Origin: GCA-002722245 sp964230605
GTDB taxonomy: Bacteria; Bacteroidota; Bacteroidia; Flavobacteriales_C; GCA-002722245
Assembly: GCA_964230605.1 (NCBI GenBank)
Contig: CAXRIN010000012.1
Span: 1 to 54,586 of the forward strand
Length of the DNA: 54,586 nucleotides
Direction: 5' to 3'
The position numbers and the translations under genes are program-made. Shown piece after piece: positions 17,699-27,188 of the stretch. Numbering within the stretch: the first letter of the stretch is position 1; the number at the start of each line of letters is the position of its first letter. The notes beneath the pieces are model-generated. The model saw only the letters and a list, made by a program, of their open reading frames with translations. It ran no database searches and was not told where the DNA came from.

Positions 17699-19456
17699 AT
17701 GCCTTTAACAAGAGCTCAAAAAAGTATTGCAACATTTTATGATATTTCCTTTTGGGTAGCATTAAGTGGCTTGCTTGTTTTCATCATAGATTATGGTTTT
17801 AAGCAAGATGAAGATGTTCAGCATATTTTCGACACTTATTACTATGTTGCCATTGCCATTGGTTTAGTAGCAACAGGTTTTAGATACTTACAAAAAATCC
17901 GACGAAGGTTATTTAAAGTAATTGCTTTCGATACAATTTTTCTTGCCGTAGCGATTTATCTTTTCTACAAAAGTTTTCATGAAGAATACGGTTTTTTACA
18001 TTGGTTTTGGAATCCAGGAATATTTCTAAAACTACTTGTTCTCTTCACTTTTATCAGAGAATTATCCGAACGAAAAATCAACTTTAAACGAACCACTTTA
18101 AACCCAGCTCAGCTTTTCATAATAAGCTTTATTGCGCTTGTAATACTTGGTGCATCACTATTATTATTACCCAACGCCACAACCGGCCCTTTTACAGTTT
18201 TAGATGCACTTTTCACCTCAACAAGTGCCGTTTGTGTTACGGGATTAGCTGTTGTTGATACTGCTACCCATTTTACCGATTTTGGAAAAACCATTTTGAT
18301 GATTTTAATTCAAATTGGAGGTTTGGGAATATTAACCTTCGCCAGTTATTTCAGCTATTTTTTCAAAGGTGGATCAACCTACGAAAACCAATTGGTTTTG
18401 GGTGACATGACAAGTTCTAAAAGGCTAAACGAAGTGTTTAGTATGTTGAAATACATTTTGGTTATCACTTTTGGAATTGAAATTACATCAGCTGCTTTGA
18501 TTTATTTTTCTCTTGATAGTCAACTTTTCTCCTCATTCGGTGATCAGGTTTTTTTCTCGATCTTCCATTCCGTTTCTTCCTTTTGTAACGCTGGATTCTC
18601 AACGCTACCGTATGGATTATTTAACGAAGGATTCCGTTATAATTATGGTTTCCAAACCATCATTATTCTTACATTCATTTTTGGAGGTTTAGGATTCCCA
18701 ATTGTTACGAATATTTTAAACTTTTTGAAGTACAAATTGCTCTTTTTAATTCGAAATAAGGATCGCAGATTATACAAACCGTGGGTATTAAACATTAACA
18801 GTAGAATCACATTAATAACCACAATTAGCTTATTTGTAATTCCTACAATTCTATTTTTCTTTTTAGAATACAACAACACACTATCTGAACATAATTGGTT
18901 TGGTAAAATCATCAACGCATGGTTTATTGCCGCAACTCCAAGAACAGCCGGATTTAATACTGTTGATATGGCTTCTTTAGCATTCCCTACAGTTATGGTG
19001 ATGTTTTTATTGATGTGGGTGGGAGCTTCTCCTCAATCAACTGGAGGAGGTATTAAAACCAGTACTTTCGCTATAGCTACTTTAAATATATTCAGTCTGG
19101 CAAAAGGAAAATCAAGAATTGAAATTTACAGAAGAGAAATTGCTGATATATCTGTTAGAAGAGCTTTTGCAACTATTTCTTTGTCTCTAATAGTAATTGG
19201 TTTCGGCATAATGCTTATTTCAATGCTCGAACCGCAGCAGGATTTAAAAAACATTGCTTTCGAATGTTTTAGTGCCTACAGTACAGTTGGTTTAAGTTTG
19301 GGAATAACTGGTGATTTAAACGAATGGAGTAAGGTTATTCTCATTATAATAATGTTTATTGGTAGGGTAAGTATGTTATCAATTGTGATAGCATTGATGA
19401 AAAAATCAAAGTATAAAAATTACAAGTACCCAACAGAGGAAATCACGATTAACTAA
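17699..19456 (+). CDS. Ktr/Trk potassium uptake membrane subunit (KtrB/TrkH)
   Basis: Ion-conducting subunit of a KtrAB-type K+ transporter. The 585-residue protein has three to four extra N-terminal TM helices followed by the four M1-P-M2 units; the pore loops are visible as SAVCVTGLAV (near 178), SSFCNAGFSTL (near 298), PRTAGFNTVD (near 416) and YSTVGLSLGIT (near 536), each with the selectivity-filter glycine. It is followed after 5 bases by its RCK partner. The extra N-terminal helices are common in Bacteroidota homologues. Confidence 0.93.
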   Translation: MPLTRAQKSIATFYDISFWVALSGLLVFIIDYGFKQDEDVQHIFDTYYYVAIAIGLVATGFRYLQKIRRRLFKVIAFDTIFLAVAIYLFYKSFHEEYGFLHWFWNPGIFLKLLVLFTFIRELSERKINFKRTTLNPAQLFIISFIALVILGASLLLLPNATTGPFTVLDALFTSTSAVCVTGLAVVDTATHFTDFGKTILMILIQIGGLGILTFASYFSYFFKGGSTYENQLVLGDMTSSKRLNEVFSMLKYILVITFGIEITSAALIYFSLDSQLFSSFGDQVFFSIFHSVSSFCNAGFSTLPYGLFNEGFRYNYGFQTIIILTFIFGGLGFPIVTNILNFLKYKLLFLIRNKDRRLYKPWVLNINSRITLITTISLFVIPTILFFFLEYNNTLSEHNWFGKIINAWFIAATPRTAGFNTVDMASLAFPTVMVMFLLMWVGASPQSTGGGIKTSTFAIATLNIFSLAKGKSRIEIYRREIADISVRRAFATISLSLIVIGFGIMLISMLEPQQDLKNIAFECFSAYSTVGLSLGITGDLNEWSKVILIIIMFIGRVSMLSIVIALMKKSKYKNYKYPTEEITIN

Positions 19457-19461
19457 GGAAA

Positions 19462-20154
19462 ATGAAGTACATCATCATAGGATTAGGAAATTTTGGAGCA
19501 TCGTTAGCCGAAAAACTAACGGCACAAGGAAACGAGGTTATAGCTATCGATACTAGCATGGAAAAAGTTGATTTGTACAAAGAGAAAATCTCTCACACCA
19601 TATGCATGGACTCCACCGATGAATTAACCGTAAGAGGTTTGCCTTTAGAAGAAACTGATGTAGTTATTGTTGCAATTGGAGAAGATCAAGGGGCAAGTGT
19701 AATGACTACTGCTTTGATGAAAAATTTAAATGTAAAGCGATTAATAAGTCGAGCAATCAATCCCCTTCACGAAAAAGTTTTACAAGCTATTGGGGTTAAT
19801 GAAATAGTTCATCCAGAGGAAGAAACCGCAGAAAGATGGTCTAAAAAACTTTGCTTATCCAACATTAAAGATTCATTTGAATTGGGCGAAAATTACAGTA
19901 TAATTGAAGCTGGTGTACCCAATGAATTTGTTGGCAAAACAATTAAAGAAATTGGATTCCGAACATCATATAACTTGTTAGTTTTAACCACCAAAAGTGA
20001 ATCGCAAGAAAAAAACTTTTTTGGAAAAGAAATGACTTGTGAAAATGTAAAAGGTGTAGTTACTCCTGATCAAGTTTTACAGGCAAATGAAAGCTTAGTG
20101 CTTTATGGCGCAAATAAAGATTTACAAAAATTCCTAAAACGAGAAATTGAATAA
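19462..20154 (+). CDS. Potassium uptake regulatory subunit (KtrA/TrkA, RCK)
   Basis: Cytoplasmic gating subunit that binds nucleotides and controls the adjacent KtrB pore. The 230-residue protein begins with the Rossmann motif YIIIGLGNFGASLAEKL, then RCK-N strands (VIAIDTSMEKVD, TICMDSTDE), and ends with a TrkA-C domain from about residue 135 (FVGKTIKEIGFRTSYNLLVL). Only 5 bases separate it from ktrB, so they form one transcription unit. Confidence 0.92.
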   Translation: MKYIIIGLGNFGASLAEKLTAQGNEVIAIDTSMEKVDLYKEKISHTICMDSTDELTVRGLPLEETDVVIVAIGEDQGASVMTTALMKNLNVKRLISRAINPLHEKVLQAIGVNEIVHPEEETAERWSKKLCLSNIKDSFELGENYSIIEAGVPNEFVGKTIKEIGFRTSYNLLVLTTKSESQEKNFFGKEMTCENVKGVVTPDQVLQANESLVLYGANKDLQKFLKREIE

Positions 20155-20155
20155 T

Positions 20156-21061
20156 ATGCTCCCTACACTGCTCCAACCAGGTGACAAAATTGGTATTGTT
20201 GCCTTCGCTAAAAGAATAACCCTTGAAGAAATTCAGCCAGCAATAGCTGTTTTTGAAAGCTGGGGGCTTGAAGTTGTTGTTGGAGAAACAATTGGGGCAC
20301 AATGGAATCAGTTCGCTGGCAACGACGAACAGCGCAGAGCCGATGTTCAAAAAATGCTCGACGACCCTTCAATTAAAGCGCTAATTTCAGCGCGCGGAGG
20401 ATATGGATCTGTCCGAATTATCGATCAAATAGATTTTACTCATTTCAGCAATCATCCTAAATGGTTAATCGGTTTTAGTGATATCACCGTTTTTCATTCT
20501 CATATTGCTCAAAATCTGTCAATACCAACTTTACATGCAACAATGCCCGTATTTTTCAAGGGCAATACTGAAGAAGCAATCTCCTCTTTAAAATCGGTTT
20601 TATTTGAGGGCACTATGAATTTTAATTGTTCTTCAAAACAGATTGAATTTTGTAAAAATGGTATTGCGGAAGGAGAAATCATTGGTGGAAACCTCTCTAT
20701 ATTATACAGTTTATGCGGATCTGCTTCTTCTGCTGAAACCTATGATAAAATTCTTTTCTTAGAAGATTTGTGTGAATATCTATACCATACCGATAGGATG
20801 CTCAATAACCTTAAAAGAAATGGAATGTTTAGCAATTTAGCTGGTTTAATTATTGGAGGATTTACGGATATGAAAGATGGACCAGTTAAGTTTGGAAAAT
20901 CTATTGAAGAAATGATATTTGATTTCTGCAAACATCTTGACATTCCAATTTTCACCGGTTTCCCTGCTGGACACATCAACGATAATCGTGCAATTGTTTT
21001 TGGTGCAAAATGTAAAATGGAAGTGAATGAAGGAAATATTCAACTTAATTTAATTCAATAA
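20156..21061 (+). CDS. LD-carboxypeptidase, peptidase family S66
   Basis: Serine peptidase family that cleaves the L-Lys/mDAP-D-Ala bond of tetrapeptides during peptidoglycan recycling. The 301-residue protein has LQPGDKIGIVAFA at the start, the nucleophile motif SARGGYGSVRI near residue 82 (family motif RGGYG), FSDITVFH, and a C-terminal GHINDNRAIVFGA with the catalytic histidine. A TTG at 20147 is in frame but overlaps the ktrA end; ATG 20156, one base after the ktrA stop codon, is the better start. No signal peptide: cytoplasmic. Confidence 0.92.
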   Translation: MLPTLLQPGDKIGIVAFAKRITLEEIQPAIAVFESWGLEVVVGETIGAQWNQFAGNDEQRRADVQKMLDDPSIKALISARGGYGSVRIIDQIDFTHFSNHPKWLIGFSDITVFHSHIAQNLSIPTLHATMPVFFKGNTEEAISSLKSVLFEGTMNFNCSSKQIEFCKNGIAEGEIIGGNLSILYSLCGSASSAETYDKILFLEDLCEYLYHTDRMLNNLKRNGMFSNLAGLIIGGFTDMKDGPVKFGKSIEEMIFDFCKHLDIPIFTGFPAGHINDNRAIVFGAKCKMEVNEGNIQLNLIQ

Positions 21062-21068
21062 GCTTGAT

Positions 21069-21578
21069 TTGATTACCTGGATAGTCATAGGAATAATTAT
21101 AGCTTACTACGTTGTTGGATTTATTCTTCCGGCATCTGTAACTGTGGCTGCTTCTTTACGAATGTCAGGTACGAGTGAATCAATTTTTACTACAATTAAA
21201 AACTTTAGAAACTGGGAAGGATGGGCGATTTGGAATTCTGATAATTCAATGAGTATCACGATTTCAGATCCTGCAAACGAAGTTGGTTCGCGCTATCGAT
21301 GGAAAAGCCAGATTAAAGAAATTAAAGATGGCTTAATTGTTCTAACGTCTGCTTCCGAAAACGCAGAACTAAATTATGATTGGTTTTACGGAAAAAGAAA
21401 ACGAGGCACCATCATGTTTAATATTGAACAACAAGGAAATCACAGCTTTGTAACCTGTTCAATTACTATCCATAACGAAAAGAAAATATTTGCGCGTTAT
21501 TTCACGCAGCTCATTAAAAATTCAATCTTAGATAACATCGAAGATGTATTGCTTAAAATAGACGAACGCAGCATGTGA
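21069..21578 (+). CDS. SRPBCC/polyketide-cyclase-like protein with N-terminal TM
   Basis: 169 residues with one N-terminal TM helix (WIVIGIIIAYYVVGFILP) and a START/SRPBCC-like domain recognised from AASLRMSGTSESIFTTIKNF and the segment NFRNWEGWAIWNSD, the usual first helix of the fold. It begins with TTG at 21069, because the next in-frame ATG (codon 33) would remove the membrane helix. It follows the S66 gene by 7 bases. The ligand is unknown. Confidence 0.75.
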   Translation: MITWIVIGIIIAYYVVGFILPASVTVAASLRMSGTSESIFTTIKNFRNWEGWAIWNSDNSMSITISDPANEVGSRYRWKSQIKEIKDGLIVLTSASENAELNYDWFYGKRKRGTIMFNIEQQGNHSFVTCSITIHNEKKIFARYFTQLIKNSILDNIEDVLLKIDERSM

Positions 21579-21580
21579 TT

Positions 21581-21712
21581 TTTTCTCACACAGATCTCGC
21601 AGATTCCACAGATTTTCTTTTAGACAACAAAGTTGTCTTACATAATAGTTTTTAATATTTGGCTTTGCCGAATGAGAAAATCTGCGGAATCTGCGAGATC
21701 TGTATGAGAAAA
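21581..21712. repeat. Large palindromic intergenic repeat with 37-bp arms
   Basis: The left arm 21581-21617 and the right arm 21676-21712 are inverted copies with two mismatches. The core word is CACAGATCTCGCAGATTCC, a relative of the dispersed CACAGAT-CGCAGATT repeats of Bacteroidota. The loop contains a further perfect palindrome GACAACAAAGTTGTC (21623-21637). It lies between convergent genes. Confidence 0.8.
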
Positions 21713-21713
21713 C

Positions 21714-21750
21714 AAGGCAAAAAAAATCCCGCATAAGCGGGATTTCGTTT
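21714..21750. terminator. Bidirectional terminator between SRPBCC and DUF2795 genes
   Basis: Stem AAATCCCGC/GCGGGATTT with loop ATAA. On the minus strand it is followed by eight T (serving the DUF2795 gene), on the plus strand by TTTCGTTTTT. Confidence 0.8.
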
Positions 21751-21972
21751 TTAGTATTCATCCTCATTAAAGAGAAAATCTTCTTTTGTTGGGAAGTCTG
21801 GCCATATCTCTTCGATACTTTCGTAAGCCTCAACCTCCTCTTCTAACTCTTGCAAGTTTTCAGTCACCTCTAGTGGCGCTCCAGATCTCATGGCGTAATC
21901 AATTAACTCGTCCTTAGTAGCTGGCCAAGGTGCGTCTGTCAAATAATTCGCAAGTTCTAATGTCCAATACAT
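21751..21972 (-). CDS. DUF2795-type small acidic protein
   Basis: 73 residues, very acidic, starting MYWTLELANYLTDAPWPATK and continuing with ELIDYAMRSGAPLEV; this is the conserved DUF2795-like pattern frequent in Bacteroidota. The C-terminal half (EELEEEVEAYESIEEIWPDF) is almost entirely acidic and helical. The function is unknown. A good promoter lies 36 bases upstream and a terminator directly follows, so it is monocistronic. Confidence 0.8.
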   Translation of the reverse strand: MYWTLELANYLTDAPWPATKDELIDYAMRSGAPLEVTENLQELEEEVEAYESIEEIWPDFPTKEDFLFNEDEY

Positions 21973-22007
21973 ATTATAAATCTTTAAGTGTGATGGTCAA
22001 TTTTCCG

Positions 22008-22037
22008 CAAAAATATACTTTTTAAAATACCATCAAA
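22008..22037 (-). promoter_or_regulatory. Promoter of the DUF2795 gene
   Basis: On the minus strand TTTG (22034-22037), an 18-base spacer, then TATTTTTG (22008-22015), an exact TAnnTTTG match. The start codon is at 21972. Confidence 0.6.
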
Positions 22038-22172
22038 ATTTTTTGATAAATTATTAAAAACAATTAATTCACATGTCTCTATCTTACTGAAAGACAAAGA
22101 CTCTAACTAACTGCAAAAACGCCAATAAATCTAATTTTGTTACTGCTTTAGGATAACTTTTTTCAAAAACAT

Positions 22173-22180
22173 TAATTTTG
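22173..22180 (+). promoter_or_regulatory. -7 element abutting the mfd start
   Basis: TAATTTTG matches TAnnTTTG and ends two bases before the first ATG and five bases before the second ATG of mfd. If used, the transcript would be leaderless from codon 2. No convincing -33 box. Confidence 0.35.
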
Positions 22181-22181
22181 C

Positions 22182-25100
22182 ATGATGGAATCCACAAAAT
22201 GGTTGTCTGCATTCGAAAATCATCCTGCATTTTCTTCTTTAAAAGACGCTTTAATTACAGATGAAAAATTAGTAATTCAAGGAAATAAGGGTTCCTTCCT
22301 GCAGGTTTTAATGGCTGCACTTCAAAACCAAAAAGCTCAAAAGCAATTAATTATTGCAGCTGATCAAGAAGAAGCAGCCTATGTTTACAACGACCTTCAG
22401 AATCTTTTAGGAGAAACTAAAGCTTTATACTACCCTGCAAGTTCCGTTAGCCCATACACCGTTAGCCGAACTCAAAATGCTAATGTTGTTCAAAGAGCTG
22501 AAGTATTATCCGAATTAAATAACAACAAAAAGAAATTCATAGTTACCTACCCTGAAGCCCTACTTGAAAAAGTTGTTTCGAAAAAGGAATTAGCCAAGAA
22601 TAGCCATCAAATAAAAGTTGGGGATACGCTCTCAATGGACTTTTTGATTGATGTGCTATTTGAATATGAATTCACAAGAGAACAATTTGTTATTGAGCCA
22701 GGTCAATTTGCTGTCCGAGGTGGCTTAATGGACATTTGGTCATACTCATACGATAAGCCTTTCAGAATTGACTTTTTCGGTGATGATGTTGATTCAATTA
22801 GAGCCTTTGATCCAGCCGATCAACTTTCAATTGCCTCTTATGACAACATTCAAATTGTTCCTAATGTTCAAGAAAAGATTTTAAAAGAGGAGCAAACTTC
22901 ATTTTTAGAGTTTTTAGGACTGTCTTCCATAGTTTGGGTTAAAGATGTGCAATTCACGCTGGATAAGGTTGAACAATATTATCAAAAAGCTGTTGATGCC
23001 TGGAGTAAAATCGAGGAAAACACTATACAATTACCACCTAATGAATTGTTTACTTCAAAAGTTGGATTAGAAAGAGCGCTTACCGAAACAAAGGTGATTG
23101 AATACGGTGGATCTAATTTTTATAAATCTCCAACCATTAAATTAAACACAACTCCTCAACCTAATTTCAATAAGAATTTCAAGTTACTTATTGAAGACAT
23201 TAAAGCGCATGATAGTAATGGTTATGAAGTCAATATAATTAGTGAAAATGCGAAGCAAATTGAGCGTATTCACAACATATTTGAAGATTATGAATTTAAT
23301 GGACAATCAATAGGTAAAGACTTAAAATTCAACCCTCAATATTTCACTTTACATGAAGGATTTATTGATAACGACACTAAGATTGTTTGTTATACCGATC
23401 ACCAAATTTTTGATCGATATCACAGATTCCGAGTAAAAGACAGTCTGCGTAAAAGCAATCAATCCATAACCATAAAAGAATTAACGGGGCTTCAAAAAGG
23501 CGATTTTGTAACGCATATTGATTACGGGATTGGTGTATTTGATGGGCTTGAAATCATCGATCAAGGCGGTAAAAAAACAGAATCAATAAGATTACTTTAC
23601 AAAGATAGAGACGTACTGTACGTTAGTATTCAATCTTTGCATCGTATTGCTAAATATTCAGGAAAAGAAGGTAAAGAGCCTGTACTTAATAAATTAGGAA
23701 CTAACACTTGGAAAGCTAAAAAATCAAGCACAAAGAAAAAGGTTAAAAAAATCGCTTACGATTTGATTAAGCTTTACGCAAAAAGGAAAGCTACTCAAGG
23801 TTTCCCTTTCAGTAAGGATTCGTACTTGCAAAACGAACTAGAAGCTTCCTTCTTATTTGAAGATACCCCGGATCAAGTTACCTCAACCGCTGCAGTAAAA
23901 AAAGACATGGAAAAGCCATTTCCAATGGATCGTTTAATTTGCGGAGATGTTGGATTTGGAAAAACAGAAATTGCTATTCGAGCCGCCTTTAAGGCTGCAG
24001 TTGATGGTAAGCAAGTTGCCATTTTAGTCCCTACTACAATTTTAGCTTTTCAACATTATCAAACCTTCTCTAAAAGATTAAAGGATTTCCCTGTTACTGT
24101 TGATTATATCAACCGATTTAGAAGTACTAAAGATCAAAAGGAAACACTTAAAAAGCTAGAGGAAGGTAAAATCGACATTATTATTGGAACGCACAGATTA
24201 GCGGGAAAAGATATTAAATACAATGATTTAGGTCTTTTGATCATTGATGAAGAACAAAAATTTGGGGTATCGGTTAAGGATAAACTTAAAACCTTAAAAG
24301 CTAACTTAGATACCCTAACGCTTACTGCTACTCCAATTCCAAGAACATTGCAATTCTCATTACTTGGAGCACGCGATTTAAGTGTAATTAACACTCCTCC
24401 CCCTAATCGATATCCAGTTGAAACTTCAATAACTGGTTTTAATGAGGAAACCTTAAGGGATGCTATTTCATACGAGTTAGCCCGAGGCGGACAGGTTTAC
24501 TTCATTCATAACCGTGTAGAAAACATCAAAGAGGTTGCAGGAACATTACAAAGGCTAGTTCCAAACGCCAAAATTGGCGTAGGACATGGGCAGATGGAAG
24601 GAAAAAAGCTAGAAGGAATCATGATGGATTTCATGAGCGGTGATTTTGATATTTTGGTCGCTACAACTATCATTGAATCTGGTTTAGATATTCCTAATGC
24701 CAACACGATCATTATTAACCAAGCTCAAAATTTCGGACTAAGTGATTTGCACCAAATGCGTGGAAGAGTTGGTCGATCTAACAAAAAGGCATTCTGTTAT
24801 TTATTAGCTCCTCCTCAAAGTACTTTAACTCCTGAAGCGCGTAAAAGACTTCGAGCTTTAGAGGAGTTTAGCGATTTAGGGAGTGGTTTTAACATTGCCA
24901 TGAGAGATTTGGATATCCGAGGTGCTGGAGATATGTTAGGTGCTGAGCAATCTGGTTTTATTTCAGATATCGGTTATGATACTTATCAAAAAATTCTCGA
25001 CGAAGCTATTCAGGAACTGAAAGAAGGTGAATTTAAGGATCTGTATGCTGAAGAACTGAAAGAGGAAAATCGTGTTTTCGTAAAAGATTGTGTTATTGAA

Positions 25101-25538
25101 ACTGATATGGAGATCTTAATGCCAACAACCTACGTTAACGCGGTTGATGAGCGTTTAAGATTATACAAACAATTGAATGATATTGATAACGAAAAAGAGC
25201 TTCAAAAATTTGCCGATAATCTTATTGACCGATTTGGAGAGATTCCACATCAAACAAAAGAGTTGCTCTCTACCATGCGTTTAAAATGGTTAGCCCAAAA
25301 TATAGGGTTGGAAAGACTATATATGAAGAACGGAATATTGCGAGGATACTTTATTTCAAACCCTGATAGTGATTATTATCAGACTGAAAAATTTGGCAAA
25401 ATTTTAATGTTCGTGCAGCAAAATCCAACAGCTTGTAAAATGAAAGAAATAAAGGGAAAACTGGCGCTTACATTCAATAAAATACGTTCAATAGAAGAAG
25501 CTTTTTCGGTATTGAAAAATATTGAAGAGAAATTCTAA
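22182..25538 (+). CDS. mfd: Transcription-repair coupling factor Mfd
   Basis: DNA translocase that removes stalled RNA polymerase and recruits UvrA. The 1118-residue protein has the UvrB-like N-terminus (FVIEPGQFAVRGGLMDIWSY near 180), the RNA-polymerase-interacting domain around residues 440-500 (GDFVTHIDYGIGVFDGLE), the P-loop GDVGFGKTEIAIRAAFKAA near 587, DEEQKFGV (DEEQ box near 688), the motif LTATPIPRTLQFSL, RMRGRVGRS-like MRGRVGRSNKKAFCY, and a C-terminal TRCF domain. Two adjacent ATGs (22182 and 22185) compete. Length and domain order are complete. Confidence 0.97.
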   Translation: MMESTKWLSAFENHPAFSSLKDALITDEKLVIQGNKGSFLQVLMAALQNQKAQKQLIIAADQEEAAYVYNDLQNLLGETKALYYPASSVSPYTVSRTQNANVVQRAEVLSELNNNKKKFIVTYPEALLEKVVSKKELAKNSHQIKVGDTLSMDFLIDVLFEYEFTREQFVIEPGQFAVRGGLMDIWSYSYDKPFRIDFFGDDVDSIRAFDPADQLSIASYDNIQIVPNVQEKILKEEQTSFLEFLGLSSIVWVKDVQFTLDKVEQYYQKAVDAWSKIEENTIQLPPNELFTSKVGLERALTETKVIEYGGSNFYKSPTIKLNTTPQPNFNKNFKLLIEDIKAHDSNGYEVNIISENAKQIERIHNIFEDYEFNGQSIGKDLKFNPQYFTLHEGFIDNDTKIVCYTDHQIFDRYHRFRVKDSLRKSNQSITIKELTGLQKGDFVTHIDYGIGVFDGLEIIDQGGKKTESIRLLYKDRDVLYVSIQSLHRIAKYSGKEGKEPVLNKLGTNTWKAKKSSTKKKVKKIAYDLIKLYAKRKATQGFPFSKDSYLQNELEASFLFEDTPDQVTSTAAVKKDMEKPFPMDRLICGDVGFGKTEIAIRAAFKAAVDGKQVAILVPTTILAFQHYQTFSKRLKDFPVTVDYINRFRSTKDQKETLKKLEEGKIDIIIGTHRLAGKDIKYNDLGLLIIDEEQKFGVSVKDKLKTLKANLDTLTLTATPIPRTLQFSLLGARDLSVINTPPPNRYPVETSITGFNEETLRDAISYELARGGQVYFIHNRVENIKEVAGTLQRLVPNAKIGVGHGQMEGKKLEGIMMDFMSGDFDILVATTIIESGLDIPNANTIIINQAQNFGLSDLHQMRGRVGRSNKKAFCYLLAPPQSTLTPEARKRLRALEEFSDLGSGFNIAMRDLDIRGAGDMLGAEQSGFISDIGYDTYQKILDEAIQELKEGEFKDLYAEELKEENRVFVKDCVIETDMEILMPTTYVNAVDERLRLYKQLNDIDNEKELQKFADNLIDRFGEIPHQTKELLSTMRLKWLAQNIGLERLYMKNGILRGYFISNPDSDYYQTEKFGKILMFVQQNPTACKMKEIKGKLALTFNKIRSIEEAFSVLKNIEEKF

Positions 25539-25542
25539 AAGC

Positions 25543-26733
25543 CTATTTTATCCGTCTAATTGGTACCAACGAAGCAATTGAACCAATACTATTAATCACC
25601 AATGCTATAATTAGTAAATCGGTATAATGAAGCTCTACTGGAAAACAATCGAATCCGCTTGTTGTCCCATACCCAAAGAAACAAAATTGCAGTTGCAAAA
25701 GAATTAAAACAACGCCCAAAACAATTCCAATCAACGAACCAAAAACAGAAATTAAACTTCCTTCCAGCCAAAATATAAATCTAATTTGTTGAAGGTTAGC
25801 ACCCATGCTTTGAAGTACAAAAACATCTTTTTTCTTATCAATCACCAACATAGTCAATGACCCCATAACATTGAAAATAGCTAAAACAATTACCAATGAA
25901 AGAATAAGCAGAGTAATCCATTTTTCGGCATTAATCGATTTAAATAAAAACTCATTTTGCTCAAATCTTGTTTTAACACTAAACTCCTCTCCCAGCAAGT
26001 TTTGAATATTCAATTTCAAATCTTCTACGTCTATAGTTAAATCAATTCCTACATCAATTGAATTAATCTCATCTTTAATCCCTATCAAATTCCTAGCTTG
26101 ATCAATTGAAACAATAATGTATTTGCTGTTAAAATCAGAATTAATATCAAAAATACCTCGAGGGTAAGAAGTGACAGATTTGAACAAATCCATTGGCCCA
26201 GCACCTTCTCCATTCAAATTTGGTATATACATTCTCAAAGGAATATTCGAGTCTGTATTCACTCCTAATTTATAGGCAATATTTACACCCAAAACACTCT
26301 CATTTGCCCCACCAACTTCTGGCCCATAATACCCTTCAATAATGGCATTTTCAATGTTAGATATTTGAGGAAAGTAATTTGTAACACCCTTTACTGTAGC
26401 AACTTCCTGGTTATCTTCATATTTCAACAATGCAGTTTCCTCTAACGAGAATGATAACATTGAAACACCCGGCAGTTTCTCTAACTCATGGATTGGAATA
26501 CTATCAGGATTAAAACGAACGCCTCTTTTAGTCTCAATTTTTATTTCAGGATCAAAATTGGAATATAAACTCATCACCGAAGTTGATAAGCCATTCATCG
26601 CACTCATGATGATTACCAATGCTCCCGCTACAATTGCTACAACAGACACAGAAATCCATGTAATCCAATTGATTACATTGTTTTTCTTTTTCGAAAAAAG
26701 ATATCTAAGCGCTATGGAAAAAGAGAATTTCAA
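25543..26733 (-). CDS. ABC transporter permease, FtsX/LolE type
   Basis: 396 residues with the topology of lipoprotein-releasing permeases: an N-terminal TM helix (WITWISVSVVAIVAGALVII), a periplasmic MacB-like domain (about residues 50-260) and three C-terminal TM helices, with the family segment LFKSINAEKWITLLILSLVI and the coupling-loop segment SMGANLQQIRFIFWLEGS. It probably acts with a LolD-like ATPase encoded elsewhere to send lipoproteins to the outer membrane. It is transcribed after rbfA, from which a hairpin repeat separates it, and converges on mfd. Confidence 0.85.
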   Translation of the reverse strand: MKFSFSIALRYLFSKKKNNVINWITWISVSVVAIVAGALVIIMSAMNGLSTSVMSLYSNFDPEIKIETKRGVRFNPDSIPIHELEKLPGVSMLSFSLEETALLKYEDNQEVATVKGVTNYFPQISNIENAIIEGYYGPEVGGANESVLGVNIAYKLGVNTDSNIPLRMYIPNLNGEGAGPMDLFKSVTSYPRGIFDINSDFNSKYIIVSIDQARNLIGIKDEINSIDVGIDLTIDVEDLKLNIQNLLGEEFSVKTRFEQNEFLFKSINAEKWITLLILSLVIVLAIFNVMGSLTMLVIDKKKDVFVLQSMGANLQQIRFIFWLEGSLISVFGSLIGIVLGVVLILLQLQFCFFGYGTTSGFDCFPVELHYTDLLIIALVINSIGSIASLVPIRRIK

Positions 26734-26790
26734 AATTTAAATTATGGTAGATAACACCCTATCAAAACAGGAATTTAAGTGATGACTTAT

Positions 26791-26817
26791 TATGGCCTAT
26801 TTTCATAGGCCACTACA
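26791..26817. repeat. GGCCTAT hairpin repeat, copy 1
   Basis: Hairpin GGCCTAT-TTTC-ATAGGCC inside the unit TATGGCC...CACTACA, between rbfA and the permease gene. Copies 2 to 4 are at 30647-30674, 53605-53632 and 53675-53702. Confidence 0.75.
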
Positions 26818-26832
26818 AACAAAACTTTTAAG

Positions 26833-27168
26833 TTATTCTTTTAAAAGTTTATCTATCGTTTCGTAATAATCTAGGGAATCATCAATATAAAACTGGAATT
26901 CAGGTACTTTTCTCATTTGGTGACGAACCTGCTGAGCAATAATATGTCTGATTTCCTTTGCCTGAGCTTTCACAGTCTTTAAAACTGCTTCACCTTCTTT
27001 ACCAAAAACGCTCAAATAAACCTTAGCATATGACATGTCCGTAGTTACTCTAACATTAGTCACTGTAATAAAGGCTCCAGCGAACATAGATCGGGATTCT
27101 CGTTGAAAAAGAGATGCCAAGTCTTGCTTTAAAACGTTGGCTATTTTTTGTTGTCTTCTACTTTCCAT
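26833..27168 (-). CDS. rbfA: Ribosome-binding factor A
   Basis: Small KH-fold factor for 16S rRNA 5' end maturation and cold adaptation. The 111-residue protein begins MESRRQQKIANVLKQDLASL and shows the RbfA strands ITVTNVRVTTDMSYAKVYLS and VPEFQFYIDDSLDYYETID. ATG 27168 is preferred over 27177 because family members start close to the SRRQQKI segment. It is the first gene of a minus-strand pair with the permease and is divergent from exbB. Confidence 0.93.
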   Translation of the reverse strand: MESRRQQKIANVLKQDLASLFQRESRSMFAGAFITVTNVRVTTDMSYAKVYLSVFGKEGEAVLKTVKAQAKEIRHIIAQQVRHQMRKVPEFQFYIDDSLDYYETIDKLLKE

Positions 27169-27188
27169 AATAAACAAAGGGAAATGTT

